From Candidatus Amesbacteria bacterium (GTDB taxonomy: Bacteria; Patescibacteriota; Microgenomatia; CAZETR01; Amesbacteraceae): DNA of 41,106 nucleotides. Within the stretch, counting starts at the first letter, position 1. Each line of letters starts with the position of its first letter. Location: the NCBI GenBank assembly GCA_016219445.1, contig JACRNA010000019.1, forward strand, positions 1 to 41,106. The letters are read 5' to 3'. Made by a program: the position numbers and the translations under genes. The notes beneath the pieces are model-generated. The model was not told where the DNA came from, made no database searches, and was given only the letters and a program-made list of their open reading frames with translations. Of this stretch, positions 15,461-22,369 are shown in pieces.

Positions 15461-17572
15461 TTATGTTTGTGTTTTCCCCGACTTGGCGATTATGCCTTCA
15501 GCAATGTTTCTGGGAACTTCTTCATAGTGAGATGGCTCGATATAGGGATTAGCCCGGCCTTGGGTGATGGAGCGCAATTTGGTAGTATAGCCGGAAAGCT
15601 CGGCCAATGGCACAAAGGCATTGATAATTGTCAATTTGCCACGGGTTTCTGTAGCTGAGATCTGGGCTCTTTTTGAAGACAAGTCACCTATGACATCGCC
15701 CATATATTCCTCAGGGGTAGTCACTTCCACTTTCATGATAGGCTCCAAAAGACACGGATCGGCATTTTTGGAAGCATGTTGAAGGGCCATTGATCCTGCA
15801 ATTTTGAAAGCCATTTCCGAAGAATCGACATCGTGGTATGAACCATCAAACAAGGTAATTTTACAATCTACTAGAGGATAGCCAGCTACTACCCCATTTT
15901 CCATAGCCTCCACAATTCCTTTTTCAATTGGAGTAATAAATTCCGATGGAATCGATCCGCCCTTGATAGCATTGACCCATTCATAGCCAGCTCCACGGGT
16001 TAGAGGCTCGATTTTGATAAAACAATGCCCATATTGACCACGGCCTCCGGATTGCTTGATATATTTTCCTTCACCTTCGGCCAATTTTCGCACTGTTTCT
16101 TTGTAAGCTACTTGGGGAGCACCCGTGGACGCTTCGACTTTAAATTCGCGTTTCATGCGGTCGACAATAATTTCCAAATGCAGCTCGCCCATACCCGCGA
16201 TTATGGTCTGGCCTGTCTCGGGATTGGATTTGATTCGGAAAGTTGGATCTTCATCGGAAAGTTTAGACAGTGCATATCCCATTTTTTCCTGGTCTGATTT
16301 AGTCTTGGGTTCAATAGCCAGAGAGATAACAGGCTCAGGAAAAGTAATAGATTCCAAGACGATTGGATTGTCTTTGTCACAAAGTGTATTGCCAGTCACA
16401 GTATCGCGAAGTCCAACTAAGGTCACAATTTCACCGGCATAAGCTGCGTCTATTTCTTCACGCTTGTTGGCATGCATCAAAAGCATCCGTGAGATCCGCT
16501 CTTCTTTGTCTTTGGTGGCGTTATAAATGGGCTGTCCGGATTTCAGAGTCCCTGAATAAATACGGACATAAGTCAGGCGGCCCACATGAGGATCGGTCTG
16601 AATTTTGAAAGCCAAGCCACAGAAAGGTTGTTCATTAATCGTCTGCCGGACCACTTTTTCACCACTTCTGGGATGGACACCATTGACATGATCGACATCG
16701 ACAGGAGATGGCAAATACTCAACGATGGCATCCAAAAGTGGCTGAACACCTTTGTTGCGTAATGATGCTCCTGCATAGACCGGAACCAATTTGTAAGCAA
16801 TAACCGCCTTGCGAAGAGCAATTTTTAATTCAGTTATTGTTGGCTCTTCGCCATTGAGGAATTTTTCCAAAAGGACATCGTCAGTTTCACAGATCTGTTC
16901 AATTAGTTTTGTTCTCCAAGTTTCGACAACGTCTAACATATCAGCCGGAACTTCTTCTTCGGTAAACTTAGCTCCAGTTTCATCACCGTGCCAAATAATG
17001 GCTTTTCTTTCCAAAAGTAAAACTACCCCCTTAAACAAATTTTCGGCTCCTATAGGGTAAGCCATGACAGCAGGATTGGCTCCCAATCTTTCGATGACAG
17101 CTTTAATTGTGCCTTCAAAATTGGCTCCAAGTTTATCAACTTTGTTTACAAAGATAATACGGGGAACTTTGTATTTATCAGCCTGTCTCCAAACTGTTTC
17201 AGTTTGTGACTGAACTGTTTCCTCAGCATCGAGAATTGTAACGGCGCCATCGAGAACACGCAGTGAGCGCTCGACTTCAGCAGTAAAATCGACGTGTCCT
17301 GGAGTATCGATCAGATTGATGCGCACACCCTTCCAAAAAGTTGTTGTGGCGGCGGAAACAATAGTAATCCCTCTTTCTTTTTCTTGTTCCATCCAGTCCA
17401 TTTGGGTATCGCCCTCATCAATATCGCCAATTTTGTAACTTTTACCGGTATAAAATAATATTCTTTCTGATGTCGTGGTTTTTCCGGCGTCAATATGGGC
17501 AATTATGCCAATATTCCGCACCCTGTCGAGCGGTATAGTCCTGTTAGTCGTTTTAATGTCACTTGCAGCCAT
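15461..17572 (-). CDS. fusA: Elongation factor G
   Basis: Translocation GTPase, 703 residues. G1 is AHIDAGKTTTSERILFYTG, switch I is EQEKERGITIVSAATT, G3 is DTPGHVDF, G4 is NKVDKLGANF. Domains II to V follow, with GRGQYGHCFIKIEP in domain IV and RAQISATETRG later. Full-length and intact. It is not in the usual str operon next to rpsL, rpsG and tuf; it stands alone about 2.7 kb from tuf with accessory genes between. Its own promoter ends nine bases before the ATG. Confidence 0.98.
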   Translation of the reverse strand: MAASDIKTTNRTIPLDRVRNIGIIAHIDAGKTTTSERILFYTGKSYKIGDIDEGDTQMDWMEQEKERGITIVSAATTTFWKGVRINLIDTPGHVDFTAEVERSLRVLDGAVTILDAEETVQSQTETVWRQADKYKVPRIIFVNKVDKLGANFEGTIKAVIERLGANPAVMAYPIGAENLFKGVVLLLERKAIIWHGDETGAKFTEEEVPADMLDVVETWRTKLIEQICETDDVLLEKFLNGEEPTITELKIALRKAVIAYKLVPVYAGASLRNKGVQPLLDAIVEYLPSPVDVDHVNGVHPRSGEKVVRQTINEQPFCGLAFKIQTDPHVGRLTYVRIYSGTLKSGQPIYNATKDKEERISRMLLMHANKREEIDAAYAGEIVTLVGLRDTVTGNTLCDKDNPIVLESITFPEPVISLAIEPKTKSDQEKMGYALSKLSDEDPTFRIKSNPETGQTIIAGMGELHLEIIVDRMKREFKVEASTGAPQVAYKETVRKLAEGEGKYIKQSGGRGQYGHCFIKIEPLTRGAGYEWVNAIKGGSIPSEFITPIEKGIVEAMENGVVAGYPLVDCKITLFDGSYHDVDSSEMAFKIAGSMALQHASKNADPCLLEPIMKVEVTTPEEYMGDVIGDLSSKRAQISATETRGKLTIINAFVPLAELSGYTTKLRSITQGRANPYIEPSHYEEVPRNIAEGIIAKSGKTQT

Positions 17573-17581
17573 AGCTTCGCA

Positions 17582-17610
17582 AATTGTATCAGAAGTCCCT
17601 CGCTCTCACA
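17582..17610 (-). promoter_or_regulatory. Promoter of fusA
   Basis: On the minus strand TTGTGA (17610-17605), a 17-base spacer and TACAAT (17587-17582) preceded by TGA, an extended -10. It ends nine bases before the ATG at 17572. Confidence 0.65.
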
Positions 17611-17695
17611 ATCGCTATTTTGTTTGGTTTAATTTAAGTCGGAAAAGTTTAGAACACCTTATTTCAAGTTCATGCCAAACATTAAGCCAAAAAAT

Positions 17696-17794
17696 TCACC
17701 CAATTTTATCCTTTTGATTATTGACTATTTGCGCATTATACTCAGCTTCCTGACGAGCTCTCGCAAGTTGCCCATATTCTTCTTCCAATGACAT
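17696..17794 (-). CDS. 32-residue micro-protein with its own promoter, unknown function
   Basis: Too short for usual gene callers. It reads MSLEEEYGQLARARQEAEYN and then AQIVNNQKDKIG with a TGA stop, and is predicted to be one charged amphipathic helix. The support is the promoter: TTGACA, a 17-base spacer, TAGAAT, then six bases to the ATG, as good as any in the window. It runs towards fusA and its -35 overlaps that of divergent dnaJ. No homologous family is recognised. Confidence 0.5.
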   Translation of the reverse strand: MSLEEEYGQLARARQEAEYNAQIVNNQKDKIG

Positions 17795-17800
17795 TAGGTG

Positions 17801-17829
17801 ATTCTAGTTGTTATTATTGTTGTTGTCAA
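17801..17829 (-). promoter_or_regulatory. Leaderless-type promoter of the 32-residue ORF
   Basis: On the minus strand TTGACA (17829-17824), a spacer of AAC/AAT units (17 bases) and TAGAAT (17806-17801), followed by six bases and ATG. The first 14 bases match the promoter at 15175 exactly. Confidence 0.65.
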
Positions 17830-17857
17830 GTTAGCACTCGGGAAGTATAATTGCTAC
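17823..17857 (+). promoter_or_regulatory. dnaJ promoter overlapped by a CIRCE-like operator
   Basis: TTGTCA (17823-17828), a 17-base spacer and perfect TATAAT (17846-17851), ending 10 bases before the dnaJ ATG. TTAGCACTC at 17831-17839 is an exact CIRCE left half; nine bases later AATTGCTAC (17849-17857) matches six of nine positions of the right half GAGTGCTAA. This suggests repression by HrcA, the known CIRCE-binding heat-shock repressor. Confidence 0.7.
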
Positions 17858-17861
17858 AAGT

Positions 17862-18716
17862 ATGGCCACCAAGCGCGATTATTATGATATTTTAGGCGTT
17901 TCCAAAAACGCCTCTGCCACCGAACTAAAATCGGCCTACCGTAAAATGGCTCTGCAGTGGCACCCCGACCGCAACAAATCAGCCGAGGCTGAGACTAAAT
18001 TTAAGGAAATAAACGAGGCCTATCAGGTTTTGTCTGATGCTCAAAAAAAGCAAGCCTATGATCAGTTTGGTCACACACCATTCGATCCTTCGACAAGCTC
18101 AGGACAAGCTGGTCCTTTTGGCGGTGGACCATTTCAATATACATATAGTAGTAGTGGCGGAGGCGGAGACTTTGGTGGATTTTCCGATCCCTTTGAAATA
18201 TTTGAGCAATTTTTTGGTGGCAGTGGATTTGGACAAAGCCGCCGTGGTTCCAGAAAACCCCACTATTCGCTCCACATTCCTTTTCTAACTGCTGTCCGCG
18301 GAGGGGAAGAGGAAGTAGAAATAGAAGGGCGTAGGCACAAGATCAAAATTCCCGCCGGGACGGATACTGGAACTCACTTGCGGTTTTCAGAGTTTGATGT
18401 CACTTTCGAAGTTGCATCTGATCGGTATTTTAGGCGGGATGGGAGTGATGTCTATATCGAGCACCCCATTACCTTTACTCTGGCTATTTTGGGTGGAGAA
18501 ACGACAGTCAAGACATTGGACGATAATTTGAAGCTCAAAATTAGAGCCGGGACACAACCTGGCACTATGGTTCGGTTGTCTGGCCGGGGTATCCGCAATC
18601 TCCGGTCAATGTCCTCCTCCGACCGCGGAGACTTTTATATTAAGCTCTTAATCGAAATGCCAAGTAAATTGTCCAGAAAACAAAAACAATTGTTGGAAGA
18701 GTTTGAAAAATCCTAA
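17862..18716 (+). CDS. DnaJ-family co-chaperone without zinc finger (CbpA/DnaJ2 type)
   Basis: Hsp70 co-chaperone, 284 residues. The J domain occupies about 5-70 with HPD at 34-36. A Gly/Phe-rich linker runs from about 75 to 125, and two C-terminal beta domains end in [14 protein letters not shown]. No CxxCxGxG repeats are present, so it is a type II protein in the manner of CbpA. The linker includes [11 protein letters not shown], encoded by a dispersed-repeat-like DNA segment (18083-18112). Its promoter carries a CIRCE-like site, consistent with heat-shock control. No dnaK or grpE is adjacent. Confidence 0.92.
   Translation: MATKRDYYDILGVSKNASATELKSAYRKMALQWHPDRNKSAEAETKFKEINEAYQVLSDAQKKQAYDQFGHTPFDPSTSSGQAGPFGGGPFQYTYSSSGGGGDFGGFSDPFEIFEQFFGGSGFGQSRRGSRKPHYSLHIPFLTAVRGGEEEVEIEGRRHKIKIPAGTDTGTHLRFSEFDVTFEVASDRYFRRDGSDVYIEHPITFTLAILGGETTVKTLDDNLKLKIRAGTQPGTMVRLSGRGIRNLRSMSSSDRGDFYIKLLIEMPSKLSRKQKQLLEEFEKS
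18092..18110 (+). repeat. Short intragenic repeat in the dnaJ linker
   Basis: GACAAGCT occurs at 18092-18099 and 18103-18110 around CAG. The whole segment resembles a dispersed repeat (CCTTCGACAAGCTCAGGAC) that I recall from many environmental genomes; it is read in frame as PSTSSGQA. Confidence 0.55.
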
Positions 18717-18775
18717 ATTAAGAGGGGAGTTCGGAGGGGTGATATAAATCGTGGGTAGTACTTCAAGCTTAAATC

Positions 18776-18784
18776 TGGTAAAAT
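18776..18784 (+). promoter_or_regulatory. Extended -10 promoter of nusA
   Basis: TGG followed by TAAAAT (18779-18784) ends 10 bases before the nusA ATG at 18795. The -35 region is poor. The same nine bases occur upstream of secY. Confidence 0.5.
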
Positions 18785-18794
18785 ACCCTTAATT

Positions 18795-19814
18795 ATGCAA
18801 AAACAGACCGCCAGAACCAGTGAATTTAATGCAGCACTAGCCCAAGTAGCCAGTGAACGCGGTCTTGACCCCGCAGTTGTCATGGAAACTATCAAGCAAG
18901 CAATACTTGCTGCTTTCAAAAAAGATCACCCAGATCAGTACAACGAAGAAGGTGAATACGACGTTACACTCGATATTATCTCTGGTGAAGTCCATATTTT
19001 TGAAATCAAAGGCAAGAAAAAAGCCGATATTACTCCCCCAGGTTTTGGCCGGATTGCAGCCCAGACTGCCAAGCAAGTAATTTTGCAAAGAGTCCGCGAA
19101 GCCGAAAAAACCAATATTTTAGGTGAATACGAAAAACGCATGAATACTCTGGTCAATGGCATGATTTTGCGTTTTGCAGGATCTGAGATTGTTGTGGATA
19201 TTGGTAAGACTGAGGCAATTATGCCGGTCTCCGAGCAGACTCCTTCGGAAAACTACCGGATAAACGCCAAAATGATGTTTTACATGGATTCTATACGCGA
19301 TGGATTTAAAGGCCGTGAAGTTATTGTTTCAAGAACCCACCCAAATCTAATTTCCGAGCTTTTCAAGCGCGAAGTACCCGAAGTAAATTCGGGCTCAGTT
19401 GTAATCAAGGCTGTCGCTCGCGACGCCGGAATCAGAACCAAGATTGCGGTTTGGTCAAACCAAAATGGAGTCGATCCGGTGGGTTCCTGTGTTGGCCAAA
19501 AAGGAGTCCGGGTTCAAGCTGTTATTTCCGAAGTTAATGGTGAAAAGATTGATATTGTTCCATTCTCAGAAAATGCCGAGCAATTTGTAGCCAATGCTCT
19601 GGCTCCAGCTGCAGGCTGTGTGGTCAAAATAGATACCAAGAAAGGTATTGCCGATGTCACAGTACCTGACGATCAATTGTCTCTGGCTATTGGTAGGGAT
19701 GGTCAAAATGCCAAACTTGCAGGTAAATTGACTGGATATCACATTAACGTAAAATCAGAAATTCAAAATTCTAATACTCAAATAAATTCTAAAGAAGAAA
19801 ATTCAAATGAATAA
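18795..19814 (+). CDS. nusA: Transcription termination/antitermination protein NusA
   Basis: RNA polymerase-associated factor, 339 residues. An N-terminal polymerase-binding domain (to about 120) is followed by S1 (GMILRFAGSEIVVDIGKTEA) and two KH domains, the first around FKREVPEVNSGSVVIKAVAR and PVGSCVGQKGVRVQAVISEV, the second around QLSLAIGRDGQNAKLAGKLT. The C-terminus lacks the acidic AR repeats of E. coli NusA and ends in a low-complexity tail (EIQNSNTQINSKEENSNE) that looks like repeat-derived sequence. It is followed by infB as in most bacteria. Confidence 0.96.
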   Translation: MQKQTARTSEFNAALAQVASERGLDPAVVMETIKQAILAAFKKDHPDQYNEEGEYDVTLDIISGEVHIFEIKGKKKADITPPGFGRIAAQTAKQVILQRVREAEKTNILGEYEKRMNTLVNGMILRFAGSEIVVDIGKTEAIMPVSEQTPSENYRINAKMMFYMDSIRDGFKGREVIVSRTHPNLISELFKREVPEVNSGSVVIKAVARDAGIRTKIAVWSNQNGVDPVGSCVGQKGVRVQAVISEVNGEKIDIVPFSENAEQFVANALAPAAGCVVKIDTKKGIADVTVPDDQLSLAIGRDGQNAKLAGKLTGYHINVKSEIQNSNTQINSKEENSNE

Positions 19815-19892
19815 ACATGGTTTGAAATTTAAGATTTGATTTTTGGAATTTATTTGGAGCTTGTTGTTTTGGATTTGAGATTTTGATAAATT

Positions 19893-21284
19893 ATGCTAAC
19901 AAATCGTCCGCCAATAGTAGTCATCTTGGGTCATGTCGATCATGGCAAGACTACCCTGTTGGATTTTTTGCGTAAATCCAATATTGCTTCAGGAGAAGTC
20001 GGAGGAATAACTCAGTCGACTAGAGCATTTCAAGTCGGTGGCTGTACTTTTATTGACACTCCGGGTCATGCCGCTTTTTCAAAAATGCGAATGCGTGGAA
20101 ACAATTTGGCTGATTTGGCAATTCTTATTGTGGCTGGTGACGATGGAGTCATGCCCCAGACCGCAGAAAGCGCCAAACTCTTACTGGCCAACAATACCCC
20201 ATTTATTGTTGCCATCAACAAGACCGATTTACCAGGGCTTAATATCCAAAAAATATATACTCAACTTTCGGAGATCGGGGTTTTGGTCGAAGGCTTTGGT
20301 GGGACAATCCCCGTCGTATCAATCTCAGCCAAGACTGGCACGGGTGTACCAGAGCTTTTGGACATGTTGAATTTAATTAGTGACATGAATCCACCCCAAG
20401 CTGATCCCGATGGAATTCTGGAAGCAGTGGTTCTGGAATCCAGACTCGATCCAAAACGCGGAGCCATGGCTATCGTCGTAATCAAAAACGGTACTCTTTC
20501 CAAGGGAACATCGCTTTTTACCAATCATGGGGTCGGCAAAATCAAGGCTATTTATGCGACTACGGGAGAATTGTTGGATTCTGCCAGTCCCTCAATACCT
20601 GTCGAAATTTTTGGACTATCTGAGGTTGTGGCTGTGGGAAAAATCATTAGTTCGCAACCGAGTAGTCAAACTGTCTTGGCTGATGTCCCAAAAAACAAAA
20701 ATATAAATGGGGTTGTCCGTGTGATTCTCAAAGCTGATGTATTAGGATCATTGGAAGCAATAATTGCCTCTCTCGATCCTCAAATTGAGGTTGCTTTGTC
20801 AGGGACGGGAGACATAAGTGAATCAGATATTTTGTCAGCCGCTCCCCAAAATATGCCTATTATTGGGTTTAATGTCCGCATATCCTCGTCCGCGGGAAAA
20901 CTTGCCGATACCGAAAAAGTAAAAATCAAAACTTTCGAAATTATTTACGAATTATTGGATTACTTGAAAGTACTAGTCCAAAAAACCCTGAATCCAAGAG
21001 CCCACGAAAAGATTTTGGGAGAGGCCGAAATTACCGCTGAATTTAATATGAATAGCGATCACATTGCTGGATGCAAGTGCCTGACTGGCCAGATAAACAA
21101 AACCAACCAATTACATTTGGTGCGAAATGGTGAAATTATCCAAGATATCAAGTTTAGGACCATGAAGTCAGGCAAATCTGATCTCAATTTAATCAAAGCA
21201 GACAATGAATTTGGTGCCGTTTTTTCAGGAGCAGTTGATTTTCGCATAAATGATCGTATAATCGCCTTTACCATCGATGATTAA
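19893..21284 (+). CDS. infB: Translation initiation factor IF-2 (short form)
   Basis: Initiator-tRNA GTPase, 463 residues, about half the E. coli length. The long N-terminal region is missing, and the protein begins almost at the P-loop GHVDHGKTT (13-21). G3 is DTPGHAAF and G4 is NKTDL. The switch I motif GGITQSTRAFQV departs from the usual GGITQHIGAYQV, losing the common histidine. Domains II, III and C2 follow. The gap from nusA (19815-19892) is low-complexity T-rich sequence. The stop overlaps the next gene by eight bases. Confidence 0.95.
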   Translation: MLTNRPPIVVILGHVDHGKTTLLDFLRKSNIASGEVGGITQSTRAFQVGGCTFIDTPGHAAFSKMRMRGNNLADLAILIVAGDDGVMPQTAESAKLLLANNTPFIVAINKTDLPGLNIQKIYTQLSEIGVLVEGFGGTIPVVSISAKTGTGVPELLDMLNLISDMNPPQADPDGILEAVVLESRLDPKRGAMAIVVIKNGTLSKGTSLFTNHGVGKIKAIYATTGELLDSASPSIPVEIFGLSEVVAVGKIISSQPSSQTVLADVPKNKNINGVVRVILKADVLGSLEAIIASLDPQIEVALSGTGDISESDILSAAPQNMPIIGFNVRISSSAGKLADTEKVKIKTFEIIYELLDYLKVLVQKTLNPRAHEKILGEAEITAEFNMNSDHIAGCKCLTGQINKTNQLHLVRNGEIIQDIKFRTMKSGKSDLNLIKADNEFGAVFSGAVDFRINDRIIAFTIDD

Positions 21285-22038
21285 GATAGATTTTTCCCAA
21301 AGCACCAAGATTTCAATACTTCTGCCCGCCAATCCCTCTATCGATTTAGTCGCTTCGGCCTTGGCATTAAAATTGAGCTTAGAATTGGCAAATAAGCAGA
21401 TTACCGTTCACTGTCAGTCACCCATGACAGTAGACTTCAATAGATTGGTTGGCATAAATACTATTGGGGGTGCAATTGGGAACCGGAATCTAGTAATTAC
21501 TTTTCCGGGACAGACCGAGCTGGTAGACAAGGTCAGTTACAACATGGATACTGGCGAACTTCAATTGGTAGTTGTACCAAAACCCGATTGTGTAATCGAT
21601 CCCTCCAAATTAAAAATGGTCTCGGGAACGGTTGTTTCTGATCTCAATATTTTGATGGGAATTACGGATTTAAGTGAATTTTCCCAGACAGAGTCTCTTG
21701 TTAACCAAAAATTGGTTTACTTTAATAATTCATTAGACCCCATTGCCTCATGTCTCTCTGAAATTACAGCTGAACTGATCAAATCTCAAAATCTGGTTAT
21801 TAATTCCGATATTGCTACCAACTTGATGCAAGGAATGACCAAAGCCACAAATGGTTTTACCTCAAATAAAGTTACCAAAAAAACTTTTGACCTTGCCTCA
21901 TGGCTCATGGAAAACGGTTCCCGTCACCAGGATGAAATCCAAGCCTCCTCTTTTCCTGAGGGATCTATTCCTGCTGCTGCCAATCCGGATCCCGACTGGT
22001 ACGAACCAAAAATCTATAGGGGGACTAGTAGTTCATAA
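21277..22038 (+). CDS. Degenerate DHH-family (NrnA-like) protein
   Basis: 253 residues. The N-terminus (ISILLPANPSIDLVASALAL) aligns with the opening of DHH phosphoesterases such as NrnA (typically HxxPDGDxxgS), but the aspartates are replaced. A later segment NLMQGMTKATNGFTSNKVTK corresponds to the family TGIxTDTGgF region, again without the key acid. The DHH triad itself is absent. In many bacteria the order is nusA-infB-rbfA-nrnA-truB-rpsO-pnp; the position here, between infB and rpsO, fits an nrnA descendant that has lost nuclease activity. rbfA and truB are not in this stretch. Its present role is unknown, perhaps RNA or nucleotide binding. Confidence 0.65.
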   Translation: MIKIDFSQSTKISILLPANPSIDLVASALALKLSLELANKQITVHCQSPMTVDFNRLVGINTIGGAIGNRNLVITFPGQTELVDKVSYNMDTGELQLVVVPKPDCVIDPSKLKMVSGTVVSDLNILMGITDLSEFSQTESLVNQKLVYFNNSLDPIASCLSEITAELIKSQNLVINSDIATNLMQGMTKATNGFTSNKVTKKTFDLASWLMENGSRHQDEIQASSFPEGSIPAAANPDPDWYEPKIYRGTSSS

Positions 22039-22045
22039 AAATAAA

Positions 22046-22054
22046 TGATATAAT
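22046..22054 (+). promoter_or_regulatory. Extended -10 promoter of rpsO-pnp
   Basis: TGA followed by perfect TATAAT (22049-22054). Unlike most promoters here it leaves a leader of about 39 bases before the rpsO ATG at 22100. S15 is known to bind its own leader mRNA in several bacteria, so a regulatory leader is plausible; no clear fold was identified. Confidence 0.5.
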
Positions 22055-22099
22055 AAGTTTATTCTCAAGAGTTTTGACTTCAAATCTCCTGAAATTTTT

Positions 22100-22369
22100 A
22101 TGGCACTCGCTCTCGACGACAAAAAGACAATTATCAAAAAATTTGCTCAAGGCAAGGGCGATACTGGTTCTCCCGAAGTCCAAATAGCACTTCTGTCTGA
22201 AAAAATTGTCAAGCTTACCGATCACTTGAAAGAGCACAAAAAAGATGTCCATTCCAGAAGAGGCTTATTGGGTATGGTCAACAAAAGACGTAGACTCTTA
22301 TCTTACTTAATGAAAAAAGATCTCAAAAGATACCAAGATATCATAAAGAAACTTGGGCTTTCAAAATAA
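22100..22369 (+). CDS. rpsO: 30S ribosomal protein S15
   Basis: 16S rRNA central-domain protein, 89 residues, the usual length. It contains [40 protein letters not shown] and [17 protein letters not shown]. The TAA stop shares its last base with the pnp ATG, so the two are translationally coupled, as in E. coli where rpsO-pnp is an operon. Confidence 0.98.
   Translation: MALALDDKKTIIKKFAQGKGDTGSPEVQIALLSEKIVKLTDHLKEHKKDVHSRRGLLGMVNKRRRLLSYLMKKDLKRYQDIIKKLGLSK

Noticed and set aside
17015-17040. Possible frameshift at the 20-base rpmC/rpsQ overlap
   Set aside because: Both proteins have normal length and intact conserved ends, so the overlap is genuine.
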